From positions 1 through 64,000 of the forward strand of contig NZ_JABBYG020000023.1 in the NCBI RefSeq assembly GCF_012935325.2: 64,000 nucleotides of DNA, given 5' to 3'. Numbering within the stretch: position 1 is the stretch's first letter; each line of letters begins with the position of its first letter. The notes under the pieces are model-generated. The model saw only the letters and a program-made list of their open reading frames with translations. It was not told the origin of the DNA and ran no database searches. The stretch comes from Paenibacillus sp. PL91. Lineage in GTDB: Bacteria > Bacillota > Bacilli > Paenibacillales > Paenibacillaceae. The translations under genes were made by a program, and so were the position numbers. This document shows, in pieces, positions 16,071-24,143 of the stretch.

Positions 16071-17416
16071 GCAAGGATAGCATTCAGCATGAGTCGGTTA
16101 AGCAATACGTAAGGCAAGTGTGCGGGCATGTTAAGGCAAGAGAGGTGCATCCTGATATTCAGCTTGAGATCACAGGTCATTTGGACGAGCTGGTGGAAGA
16201 CAAGCTTGGCGACGGGCTGTCAGTGGAGGAGGCGACACGCCAGGCTTTAGCACAGATGGGTGATCCAGACCAAATCGGCAAGCGGCTGCATGCGGCGCAT
16301 AAGCCAGTGATGGAGTGGGGGCTAGCTGCCTTAGTCGCTATTATGGTTGGCATTGGTTTGCTTGCTGTGTATGCGTTGCAGTTTGCTTATGGTGAACAAA
16401 GTACATCTCAATTCTTTTTTAAAAAAGTATTGTATACAGCGATAGGTGTTGTACTCGTCATCGGTATTTATTTTATGGATTATCGAAAATGGAGAAAGTA
16501 CTCATGGTATCTCTACAGCGGTACTGTTTTGCTAATGGTAGCCTGTAATATAATCGGTACTGAGATTAATGGCATGAAACGCTGGATAGCGATTGGGGCG
16601 CATACCATTGACGTCTATGGCGTTTCTCCTTATTTGTTTATGATTGCTTTTGCAGGAATGCTAATGGACCGGAAGACGGAAAAGTTGGGATCATTAATAA
16701 AGTCACTGCATCTGGCTAAAATGATTCTTTTATATGCTTTCGTGCCTACGTTTTTGTATAGCCAAGCTCACTCCTTTCATGATTTCATCGTATATGGCTT
16801 TGGATTAATGATACTGATGCTGTATGTTGCTAAGAAATACAAAGTGTTCTTCATAAGCTTGGCTTCATTAGCGTTCATCGGTATAACATTGTTAACGCTC
16901 AATCCTTTTCGTTATCAAGCTGTATGGCATAGATACACGGCCCTCCTGAACCCAAATGCATCCAATGACTCACTTTATGTAACACATCGATCAATAGAGG
17001 CCATACTTTCAGGGGGAATGTGGGGACAAGGATTTGGCGCGAAAAATACAATGATTCCATTTGTTCAAAGCGAAATGGTTTTCACTTATTTGATGCATAG
17101 CCTCGGCTGGGTGTTTGGTTTTTGCATAGTGGTATTAACGCTAATACTAATTGGCAAAGCATTTAGCGTTGCAAGCATGCTCAAGGATCCTTACGCCAGA
17201 GGCCTAGTCGTTGGTTTATTTTCAGTAATAGGTATGCATTTCGGATGGAATATACTCATGTCATTGGGCCTTCTGCCGATAACGGCAATGACCATGCCAT
17301 TCGTCTCGTATGGCGGAACAAACGGCATTATCGAATTAATGGCGATGGGATTAATTCTGAGCGTACACCGGAGAAGGAATATGATTAGCCGGCTAAATAG
17401 CGAGGCTCAAGCTTAA
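16067..17416 (+). CDS. FtsW/RodA/SpoVE-family protein with N-terminal HAAS-like prefix domain
   Basis: The first about 80 residues are soluble and helical, with ITGHLDELVEDKLGDG and ALAQMGDPDQIGKRL, the pattern of the HAAS (DUF1700-like) or permease-prefix domain. The remaining about 370 residues form roughly ten membrane helices of the SEDS family, which polymerise or handle lipid II. The C-terminal segment MPFVSYGGTNGIIELMAMG matches the FtsW/RodA signature, and the large outer loop WHRYTALLNPN is present. It overlaps padR by 4 bases and so is translationally coupled. A specialised role rather than core division is likely. Confidence 0.85.
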   Translation: MSKDSIQHESVKQYVRQVCGHVKAREVHPDIQLEITGHLDELVEDKLGDGLSVEEATRQALAQMGDPDQIGKRLHAAHKPVMEWGLAALVAIMVGIGLLAVYALQFAYGEQSTSQFFFKKVLYTAIGVVLVIGIYFMDYRKWRKYSWYLYSGTVLLMVACNIIGTEINGMKRWIAIGAHTIDVYGVSPYLFMIAFAGMLMDRKTEKLGSLIKSLHLAKMILLYAFVPTFLYSQAHSFHDFIVYGFGLMILMLYVAKKYKVFFISLASLAFIGITLLTLNPFRYQAVWHRYTALLNPNASNDSLYVTHRSIEAILSGGMWGQGFGAKNTMIPFVQSEMVFTYLMHSLGWVFGFCIVVLTLILIGKAFSVASMLKDPYARGLVVGLFSVIGMHFGWNILMSLGLLPITAMTMPFVSYGGTNGIIELMAMGLILSVHRRRNMISRLNSEAQA

Positions 17417-17418
17417 AC

Positions 17419-17478
17419 CACAAAAAGAGGGCTATCCTGCTGTAGAAAATTCTACGGTTGGATAGCCCTCTTTTGTGA
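17419..17478. terminator. Strong bidirectional terminator
   Basis: An 18-bp arm (CACAAAAAGAGGGCTATCC-like) pairs with GGATAGCCCTCTTTTGTG, with a second small stem (GTAGAA/TTCTAC) inside the loop. It lies between convergent genes. Confidence 0.9.
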
Positions 17479-17808
17479 TTAGAAGCTGCCCGGAGCGGGC
17501 GGGTATGGCGGATTGACGTGGTGATCTTTTTTGGATGCAGCAATGAATAGAAATACGGCCGTCGTTAGGTGCATGATCATGCCGAGAATGGGAATCCAAG
17601 CTAGAACCGATGTAACGATACCTAGAATGCTGCCTACGATCGGTTTATTATGCTGGGAGCAAAAAACAAGCGTCACAATGTGAAGAACAAGCGTTGCAAA
17701 CAACAGGGTGTATCCTGAAAATATGACCAACGCGCCCCCTAGTACGGGAATGCCCAAAATAGCTTCAATTATAGCAGTTACTAATAACAGCGTACCTGCA
17801 GCCTTCAT
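17479..17808 (-). CDS. Small membrane protein of unknown function
   Basis: The 109-residue protein has three or four hydrophobic helices and a short Pro-rich C-terminus (NPPYPPAPGSF). I do not recognise the family. AGGAGGA precedes the ATG by seven bases. It ends at the edge of the shared terminator and has no obvious operon partner. Confidence 0.7.
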   Translation of the reverse strand: MKAAGTLLLVTAIIEAILGIPVLGGALVIFSGYTLLFATLVLHIVTLVFCSQHNKPIVGSILGIVTSVLAWIPILGMIMHLTTAVFLFIAASKKDHHVNPPYPPAPGSF

Positions 17809-17987
17809 ATTTATTCCTCCTAATCAGGTGATTAAAGATATTCATGGCAGAGTATGCAAAAACAGCATTTTGCTTACTTTTATTTGTTACGCAGCGAACA
17901 GCGTACAGGTTACAATTTTTCAACGCAAGAGTACATGAAAGTGCTCTTGAAGAAGGGCTGTTGCTTGAGCATAGTGGAGAGGACTAC

Positions 17988-18014
17988 AAAAAAAGCCTCG
18001 CTGATTAACGAGAC
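17988..18014 (-). terminator. Terminator, minus strand
   Basis: On the minus strand GTCTCG...CGAGGC (one G-T pair, 8-base loop) is followed by seven T, just after the stop of the gene at 18036-18470. Confidence 0.75.
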
Positions 18015-18035
18015 TCATTGAAAGACTGCCTGCGA

Positions 18036-18470
18036 TTATAGGGTATTCCTGTTTGAATGGAAGGAAGCATCCTTGGTGAAAATCTCAGCATTATAAGCCG
18101 AAATTCGCTTGTTTATTTCATTGCGTATGTATTCGTGAGAGAAGGCTACTGTTTCTTCGAATCCTCGGCAATTATAGCGATAGCTAATGTTGCCATTAGA
18201 GCTGTTGTTCATACAAACGGTAATGCCTTTGCGGATTAGTGCCTTGGTGTTCATAGTCAAGTCAGCCTTTATTTGCAGCATAATAAGAGCTGCTGCTTTA
18301 GCGAATATAGAACGTAATGCCCGGGCTTTACGGTCCAGCTCGCGCCTATTTCGTTCGACTACGATAAGCGTTAGCGGGAGGATAATGGAATCGTGTATAA
18401 GCTGAATTTCCTCGCTTGCAGGTGGACGTTGTAGAGAAGGATCGTTTATCTCGAATAACGGCATGGCCAT
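18036..18470 (-). CDS. Hypothetical protein
   Basis: I do not recognise this 144-residue basic protein. It has no signal peptide or membrane helix. The middle (residues 35-75) is predicted helical and hydrophobic in part. AGGTGA precedes the ATG by seven bases and a terminator follows the stop, which together support a real gene. GC is slightly lower than the neighbours. Confidence 0.6.
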   Translation of the reverse strand: MAMPLFEINDPSLQRPPASEEIQLIHDSIILPLTLIVVERNRRELDRKARALRSIFAKAAALIMLQIKADLTMNTKALIRKGITVCMNNSSNGNISYRYNCRGFEETVAFSHEYIRNEINKRISAYNAEIFTKDASFHSNRNTL

Positions 18471-18546
18471 ATGTAAATCACCTCATGCACATTATATGCG
18501 AACAAACGTTCTGTAGTCAACATATCGAAGCTATCATTTTTTACAA

Positions 18547-18578
18547 CAAAAAACCTTCTACGATTATTCGCAGAAGGT
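18547..18578 (-). terminator. Terminator for tRNA-Arg (minus strand)
   Basis: On the minus strand ACCTTCT...AGAAGGT is followed by six T. It lies about 100 bases after the tRNA. Confidence 0.75.
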
Positions 18579-18677
18579 CGTGTTGTATGCATGCGGGATA
18601 GTTAGCGTTGGTACCGTGCATAGGTGCTGGACCCTGCGGAGACTTATCCGTCACTGACAATACTGAAAAATTTGAAA

Positions 18678-18754
18678 TGGCGCGCCCGAGAGGGCTCGAA
18701 CCTCCCACCTAACGTTTAGGAAACGTTTGCTCTATCCGGATGAGCTACGGACGC
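18678..18754 (-). tRNA. tRNA-Arg(CCU)
   Basis: The 77-base gene has acceptor GCGTCCG paired with CGGGCGC (one G-T), U8-A9, a GCTC/GAGC D-arm, anticodon loop TTCCTAA with anticodon CCT, T-loop TTCGAGC and encoded CCA. It reads AGG codons. Confidence 0.95.
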
Positions 18755-18766
18755 GCAGCAATAGTT

Positions 18767-18796
18767 ATTATAGCATGTGTGCTTTTAAGTAAGCAA
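18767..18796 (-). promoter_or_regulatory. Promoter of tRNA-Arg
   Basis: On the minus strand TTGCTT, an 18-base spacer and TATAAT preceded by TGC (extended -10) lie 12 bases before the tRNA 5' end. Confidence 0.65.
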
Positions 18797-18933
18797 GATT
18801 CCAAAAGCGGATGTAAATTTTGCATTTTTTGTCGAAAAACCTCTCAAATATTGTATGAAAAGCAGGATTTAAATGCCATGAAGGCGAATAGTTGGAGTGG
18901 TATTGAGCTCGAACGGCTGGAGGAGTGCTCTGC

Positions 18934-20085
18934 ATGTATCAAAACTTCAAGGAACCCCACTCTTATAAATTAGATTTGTCGCCTGAACAGATGCTCAAGG
19001 TGATCTTCGAATATACAGCTAAAATTGCTAATGAGAAAAAATTGGAGTCCGTGCTCATTTTAATGGCGAATATGGGAAGAGAAATGGTCGTCGCCGACCG
19101 TTGTACCGTATGGCTCATTGATGCTGCGCGCAATGAGCTCTTTACAGTTGTCGCTCACGGTGTCGGGGAAATTCGTATACCTTATGGAAGCGGGCTCGTA
19201 GGAAGCTCGATTAGCACGGGGCAGCCTATTTTTATCGATGATGCTTATGAGGATCCGAGACATAATCCGGATAACGACCGGAAGACCGGGTATCGGACAA
19301 AGTCGATTATGACGATCCCTTTTCGCAACAATCAGGGAGAAGTCATCGGCGCTTATCAGGCTATCAATAAATTGACTGTCAAACAGACCTTTTCGGCACA
19401 GGATATGGATTATTTGTCGCTTGCTGCAGCCTATTCAGGAAAATCGCTAGAATCGATCTTGCTTCATGATGAAATTATCGAGACGCAAAAAGAAATTATT
19501 TTGGCGATGGGCAAAATCGGCGAGGGCCGCTCAAAGGAAACGGGCAATCATGTTAATCGTGTCGCCCACTATTCCTATATATTAGCGTTAGGCTTAGGAA
19601 TGAGCGAGGCCGAAGCAGACATGCTTCGGAACGCCTCGCCGATGCATGATATCGGCAAAGTAGCCATACCTGATGCTATTTTGCAAAAGCCGGGGAAGCT
19701 ATCGGATGAAGAGTTCGAGCAGATGAAGCAGCATTCTGATATCGGCTTTCGGCTTCTGCGAAATTCGAAGCGGCAGCTTCTTCGCGCAGCGGCAATCGTT
19801 GCTTTGCAGCATCATGAGAAATGGGACGGCTCAGGTTACCCGCAAGGCCTTAAAGGCGAAGACATACATATATACGGACGTATTACGGCGCTAGCGGATG
19901 TTTTCGATGCATTAGGCAGCTCACGTATCTATAAAGCGGCTTGGCCGCTGGATCGAATATTAGCGCTCATTACGGAAGAGCGAGGCCGCCATTTTGACCC
20001 GAGCGTGGTTGATGTGTTTTTTGAGCAGCTGCCTCGTATTCTTGAAGTGAGAGATCGTGAAGCCGATATTCCTGAAATCGATTAG
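18934..20085 (+). CDS. GAF/HD-GYP domain protein, probable c-di-GMP phosphodiesterase
   Basis: The 383-residue protein has an N-terminal GAF sensor domain (about 20-175) and a C-terminal HD-GYP domain with HDIGK (from residue 238), HHEKWDGSGYP (near 293-303) and the FDALGS segment. HD-GYP proteins hydrolyse cyclic di-GMP or related cyclic dinucleotides. An in-frame GTG at 18925 lies on top of the ribosome binding site; GGAGGAG with an 8-base spacer favours ATG 18934. A TTGTCGAA motif, identical to the Spo0A box core, is about 100 bases upstream. Confidence 0.88.
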   Translation: MYQNFKEPHSYKLDLSPEQMLKVIFEYTAKIANEKKLESVLILMANMGREMVVADRCTVWLIDAARNELFTVVAHGVGEIRIPYGSGLVGSSISTGQPIFIDDAYEDPRHNPDNDRKTGYRTKSIMTIPFRNNQGEVIGAYQAINKLTVKQTFSAQDMDYLSLAAAYSGKSLESILLHDEIIETQKEIILAMGKIGEGRSKETGNHVNRVAHYSYILALGLGMSEAEADMLRNASPMHDIGKVAIPDAILQKPGKLSDEEFEQMKQHSDIGFRLLRNSKRQLLRAAAIVALQHHEKWDGSGYPQGLKGEDIHIYGRITALADVFDALGSSRIYKAAWPLDRILALITEERGRHFDPSVVDVFFEQLPRILEVRDREADIPEID

Positions 20086-20098
20086 CAGCAGTTGGCAG

Positions 20099-20133
20099 GA
20101 CCTCGTTGGAGAATTCCAATGAGGTCTTTTTTT
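20099..20133 (+). terminator. Terminator after the HD-GYP gene
   Basis: GACCTC...GAGGTC plus an inner TTGG/CCAA pairing and a run of seven T. Confidence 0.9.
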
Positions 20134-20258
20134 ATGCTTGCGGAAGCGCTGGTGCGGCCGTATCGATTATTCGATTGCGTTAATGCTCCAGAAGTAACAG
20201 GAATATTACACAGGAATATGATGAATCAATCTAATCGACTCACGGGAGTGTGATTTTA

Positions 20259-21344
20259 TTGATTTCGATAAGCCTATGCTTAATTGTCAAAAATGAAGAG
20301 AAAACACTCGGACGATGTCTTTCCTCCATGAAAGGCATCGCCGATGAGATTATTATTGTGGATACTGGCTCAACCGATTCGACGGAGCAGGTTGCGAGAG
20401 AATTCACCGACCGAATTGAGCATTTTACCTGGATCGATGATTTCGCAGCAGCTCGCAACTTTGCTTTTTCTTTGGCAACCCAATCACATATTATGTGGCT
20501 GGATGCGGATGATATATTGAAGGAATCTGATCGCCAGAAGCTAATAAGCTTGAAGCAGCATTTAAACCCGGACGTTGACTCGGTTTCGATGGAATATCAT
20601 CTGGCGTTCGATGAGTTCGGCAACGTCACCACTAAATTAAGGCGGAATCGACTTGTGAAGCGGGAGCGCGCATTTAAATGGATTGGCCCGGTACACGAAT
20701 ACCTAGAGGTGTATGGTCACATCTTGCATAGTGACGTGGCGGTAACGCATAGCAGCATTCGCCATGACAGTGACCGCAATTTGAACATATATGAGCAGCG
20801 CTTAGCCAAAGGAGAAATCTTTGCACCGCGCGATCTGTTTTATTATGCCAACGAGCTTAAAGACCATGGAAAGTTTGAGGCTGCCATAAAATATTACAAT
20901 AAATTTCTTGCGACGGAAAAAGGCTGGGTCGAGGATAACGTGGCTGCCTGCAGCAGGCTGGCCGATTGTTATGGCGAGATTCATGATACGCGCAATACGG
21001 TCGATTCGATCTTTCGCTCCTTTCATTATGATAAGCCGAGAGCGGAATTTTGCTGCCGATTAGGCTATTATTTCATGCAGAGAAGTGAGCCAAAGCTGGC
21101 CATTTATTGGTATAAGCTTGCGCTAACGACAGAAAAGCCGGAGGAGAGCTGGGGCTTTGAAAACATAGCCTGCTCCACATGGCTGCCGAATCTGCAGCTA
21201 TGCGTCTGCTATGATCGCATTGGCGAGTACGAAAAAGCGTATGAGCATAACGAAAAGGCGGCCATTTTCAGACCAACGGATGAGCGGATTTTGGCGAACC
21301 GCTCGTATTTAATGAATCGCCTTGGTAAGAAGGCTGATATATAA
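20259..21344 (+). CDS. Family 2 glycosyltransferase with C-terminal TPR-like region
   Basis: The first about 230 residues are a GT-A fold: SLCLIVKNEEKTLGRCL, VDTGSTDST and the DxD-type motif WLDADD. The remainder has helical repeats like TPRs (YYNKFLATEKGW, YEKAYEHNEKAA). Proteins of this architecture (COG0463 with TPRs, SunS-like) transfer sugars to proteins or surface polymers; the acceptor is unknown. GGGAG at 20244-20248 is 1 base from an in-frame GTG (20250) but 10 bases from TTG 20259, which is preferred. Confidence 0.85.
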   Translation: MISISLCLIVKNEEKTLGRCLSSMKGIADEIIIVDTGSTDSTEQVAREFTDRIEHFTWIDDFAAARNFAFSLATQSHIMWLDADDILKESDRQKLISLKQHLNPDVDSVSMEYHLAFDEFGNVTTKLRRNRLVKRERAFKWIGPVHEYLEVYGHILHSDVAVTHSSIRHDSDRNLNIYEQRLAKGEIFAPRDLFYYANELKDHGKFEAAIKYYNKFLATEKGWVEDNVAACSRLADCYGEIHDTRNTVDSIFRSFHYDKPRAEFCCRLGYYFMQRSEPKLAIYWYKLALTTEKPEESWGFENIACSTWLPNLQLCVCYDRIGEYEKAYEHNEKAAIFRPTDERILANRSYLMNRLGKKADI

Positions 21345-21386
21345 AAGATGCTTACGCAATGTTCCATCAATCGAATACGCACATCA

Positions 21387-21428
21387 GGCGACCGCCTCCG
21401 AGATATAGGGAGAGGGCCGCTTTTTTTG
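21387..21428 (+). terminator. Probable terminator after the glycosyltransferase gene
   Basis: A GC-rich imperfect stem (GCGACCGCCTCC region with GGAGAGGGCCGC) is followed by seven T. Confidence 0.6.
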
Positions 21429-21448
21429 TTGATATCATGACTAGGCTA

Positions 21449-21477
21449 TTGACAACAATGAAAGGCGGGTGTATATT
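21449..21477 (+). promoter_or_regulatory. SigA-type promoter of ohr
   Basis: TTGACA (21449-21454), 17 bases and TATATT (21472-21477). Transcription would begin near 21484, giving a leader of about 190 bases before the ohr start codon. No known riboswitch was recognised in that leader. Confidence 0.75.
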
Positions 21478-21673
21478 ACATTGTATAAAACTTAATTGCA
21501 TGAAATTGATAAGACGTTGTTGGTTCTGCTGAAGAGAATAGAACAAGAGGATTTGGGTAATAAGAAAGCATGATGTCATACCAAATGACGGAATGAAGCA
21601 AACCCATGCCGTTTCTTTTGCAGCTATTCGAACAGCAAGAACGAACAAACAAACCTAATTGGAGGAATTGAAC

Positions 21674-22087
21674 ATGAAAAATCTATACACAGCTACAGTA
21701 ACGGCGACAGGTGGAAGAGACGGCAAGCTCGTATCGAGCGATAATATTTTGAATCTTGAAGTGAGAGCTCCTAAGGAGCTTGGAGGAGTAGGCGGAGCGA
21801 CCAATCCAGAGCAGCTTTTTGCGGCAGGCTATGCGGCATGCTTTGAGAGCGCGCTTAACCTAGTGGCTCGAATGAAGAAAATTAAAGTGGAAAAAACAGA
21901 AGTGACTGCACATGTTACGCTTGGCAAGGATGATGACGGAGGCTATGAGCTTGGAGTGAAGATGGATGTTTCGGTTGCAGGTGTAGAGCTGGATGTAGCT
22001 AAGGAATTGGTTGAAGCGGCTCACCAAGTATGTCCATATTCGAGAGCAACTCGCGGCAACATCAACGTGGAGCTTAATCATGTTTAA
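21674..22087 (+). CDS. ohr: Organic hydroperoxide resistance protein (Ohr/OsmC family)
   Basis: Ohr reduces organic hydroperoxides using a reactive cysteine pair. The 137-residue protein shows FAAGYAACF (Cys56) and HQVCPYSRATRGN (Cys120), the two catalytic cysteines, and the family C-terminus NINVELN. The frame is open upstream to a TTG at 21659, but GGAGGAA with a 7-base spacer sets ATG 21674. No OhrR-type regulator lies beside it. A terminator follows. Confidence 0.93.
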   Translation: MKNLYTATVTATGGRDGKLVSSDNILNLEVRAPKELGGVGGATNPEQLFAAGYAACFESALNLVARMKKIKVEKTEVTAHVTLGKDDDGGYELGVKMDVSVAGVELDVAKELVEAAHQVCPYSRATRGNINVELNHV

Positions 22088-22117
22088 TTCATAATCAACT
22101 GCTCATATCAAAAAAAA

Positions 22118-22144
22118 ATCCGGAGACGATCTCCGGATTTTTTC
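22118..22144. terminator. Bidirectional terminator after ohr
   Basis: ATCCGGAGA/TCTCCGGAT with a CGA loop, flanked by A and T runs on the two sides. Confidence 0.92.
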
Positions 22145-22183
22145 TATGTTAGCGGACCTTTTATCGCAGCAGCGAAACCCAAA

Positions 22184-22212
22184 CCACAGCTTGCCGTCAG
22201 CGTAAGCTGTGG
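22184..22212 (-). terminator. Stem-loop after the racemase gene, probable terminator
   Basis: A perfect 9-bp stem (CCACAGCTT/AAGCTGTGG, 11-base loop); on the minus strand TTTGGGTTT follows. It lies 25 bases past the racemase stop and would close the five-gene cluster together with the stronger hairpin at 22118. Confidence 0.6.
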
Positions 22213-22236
22213 ATTCCATAGGCCTCGTTTGTGCTT

Positions 22237-22950
22237 TTATTTCGTGATGGACTGCTTGCCGGATAGCTCGATAGACTTCTGAACAAGCACGGCCATGGCA
22301 TCGACACAATGCTTTGCGATCTCGCTCTGAATGGGAATACACGATAGCTCGGTGCATGCGATAATGACGCATTGACATTGGTCATGCTCCAAAAGATGCT
22401 GGATAATGCCTTCAAACTCTGAAGGCTCAACCGGCAAATTGCGTTTAACCTTATTGTAGATAATATCCATCACATGTTCTTGAACCTCTTCACTGGGCTC
22501 ATGGAGCTGCATATTGTACTGATCGCAGCCTTTGCGGTATACACCGCTGCTTACGGTTCCATTCGTTGCTAAAATGCCGACCTTGCAGTGCTCGCCATAT
22601 GCATCGTAGATCACTTTAAGCGACTCATCCACCATGTTGATGATGTTGATGCTGGTCATCTTCTGCATTTCGTCATAGAAATAATGGGACGTATTGCAAG
22701 GGATTGCAATATTCGATACGCCGGTTGCTTCAAGCAGCTTCAAATCCTTCGCGACCGCTTCGAGAAACAACTCGCCTTTCTGGCTCAATATGACACTCGT
22801 CCGATCGGGCAAAGTGGCATGATTGAGGATAACCATATTGATATGGTCCTGATCACGGTCTGCTGCAGTCTGTTCGATCACATGGTCAAAAAATACCGAT
22901 GTTGCTTTCGGGCCCATTCCGCCTATGACACCTAAGCTTTTAGCTTCCAT
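22237..22950 (-). CDS. Aspartate/glutamate-type amino acid racemase
   Basis: The 237-residue protein belongs to the Asp/Glu racemase family (PF01177, RacX/YgeA type). The N-terminus KSLGVIGGMGP is diagnostic. The two catalytic cysteines are in IPCNTSHYF (Cys85) and IIACTELSCI (Cys199). Such enzymes interconvert L- and D-aspartate or other amino acids without cofactor. It is the last gene of the minus-strand cluster, 45 bases after the C39-type gene. In this context it could supply a D-amino acid to the ATP-grasp ligase; the substrate is inference. Confidence 0.88.
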   Translation of the reverse strand: MEAKSLGVIGGMGPKATSVFFDHVIEQTAADRDQDHINMVILNHATLPDRTSVILSQKGELFLEAVAKDLKLLEATGVSNIAIPCNTSHYFYDEMQKMTSINIINMVDESLKVIYDAYGEHCKVGILATNGTVSSGVYRKGCDQYNMQLHEPSEEVQEHVMDIIYNKVKRNLPVEPSEFEGIIQHLLEHDQCQCVIIACTELSCIPIQSEIAKHCVDAMAVLVQKSIELSGKQSITK

Positions 22951-22995
22951 AGTTCAACCTACTTTTAATGAAGTGTTTAATTGATTGATAACCTT

Positions 22996-24063
22996 TTAAT
23001 TACCGACAATCATAGCATGGCTTCCCATTTCATCATAGCTGTTAAAGAAACTGTCCGCATCGTAGGTCACTTGTCCCTTTAACGGGTTCATGACATGCAC
23101 GATGCCGTCCTCGTAGCCATTAAGCACGACAACATGCAAATTAACTGGAGCCGAGTGATATTCACCCGTATCATTGAAGTACCAGCCATAATTCATTTTT
23201 GGCGGCGTGAGATCAAGCGTAATCCAAGTGACGACAGGAATGCCTTTATCAAGCTGCTCCATGATTTGCTCCCGCGTGCTCCCGCTTATATCAGCCGTGC
23301 TGCTGCTTCTTCCTATGGCATCAAAATACAGATTGGCCGCCTCTACGATAGGAGGAGCGAAGCTGAAAAATCCGCCTTTAAGCTGCCTTGGATCGCCTGC
23401 ATATGCTTGGTATGGATCGGGTCCATAAAGTTTATTGTTCTTAGAGGAAAAAGGCTGCTTTGGCAAATATACGTCCGCCATCTCCGTCTTTGTAGCCTCA
23501 TAGCCATAATAATTGAGTACAGCGGTTAAAGAAGTAATCTCGCAGCCATTAGGCAGCTCAGGCTTCTGCATAACGGTATCCACATCGATATATACCTTCT
23601 TAATCTCGATCGTGCCATCGTCTTTTCTCTCGAAATCCTTTACATGCAAAAGCACGGGATTGGTAACAGGAAGCTGCTGCTCGGGTGCATTCACCGTCAA
23701 GCGGTGCTCTTCCTCCGACAATTGATAGGGCGTGCTGACCTTCTGCTGCTTAATTGTATAGCTTGTGCCATAATCAAGCAAACTAGACGTTGCCTTGCCT
23801 GTTGCGTCCGTAGTCAATGTATCGATGACTTTGGTGCTGCCGGCAGCTGTAATCGTAAATACGGCGCCTTTAATCGGCTGTTCAGCAGCCTCATCCGTAT
23901 TAACGATGGTAAGGGTACCTTGCTCGATCTTGGGTGAAGGAGCGGCGGTTGGCGTTTGCTTGGCCGTTTCCTTGTTTATTTTTGCAGCGTCTTCTTTATT
24001 AAACAACGTATAAACGAAAAAGATAATACCCAGTAACACCAGTAGCTTTACGATTCTCTTCAT
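22996..24063 (-). CDS. Membrane-anchored C39-like cysteine peptidase with SpaA-like domain
   Basis: The 355-residue protein has an N-terminal signal anchor (residues 5-20), a Thr/Pro-rich linker, and a beta-sandwich like SpaA/Cna-B (about 48-128; AVFTITAAGSTKVIDTLTTD). The C-terminal peptidase_C39_2-type domain has NGCEITSLTAVLNYYGY (Cys174), LHVVVLNGYEDG (His310) and a later Asn in VMNPLKG. It should act outside the membrane. Relatives are uncharacterised; a role in cleaving a wall peptide or a secreted product fits the neighbours. AAAGGG lies about 9 bases before the ATG. Confidence 0.8.
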   Translation of the reverse strand: MKRIVKLLVLLGIIFFVYTLFNKEDAAKINKETAKQTPTAAPSPKIEQGTLTIVNTDEAAEQPIKGAVFTITAAGSTKVIDTLTTDATGKATSSLLDYGTSYTIKQQKVSTPYQLSEEEHRLTVNAPEQQLPVTNPVLLHVKDFERKDDGTIEIKKVYIDVDTVMQKPELPNGCEITSLTAVLNYYGYEATKTEMADVYLPKQPFSSKNNKLYGPDPYQAYAGDPRQLKGGFFSFAPPIVEAANLYFDAIGRSSSTADISGSTREQIMEQLDKGIPVVTWITLDLTPPKMNYGWYFNDTGEYHSAPVNLHVVVLNGYEDGIVHVMNPLKGQVTYDADSFFNSYDEMGSHAMIVGN

Positions 24064-24143
24064 GATGGAGTTCCCTTTACTGTATCGCTGTATTAGTTGC
24101 TACAGTGCGTAGCGGTCATGGCAGCCTCGAATGCGCTAGCCGG

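Noticed and set aside
17844..18008. 54-codon plus-strand frame (MAEYAKTAFCLLLF...)
   Set aside because: Its end looks coding-like (EEGLLLEHSGEDYKKSLAD), but there is no convincing ribosome binding site and it runs into a minus-strand terminator. It could be a remnant of a gene; not called.
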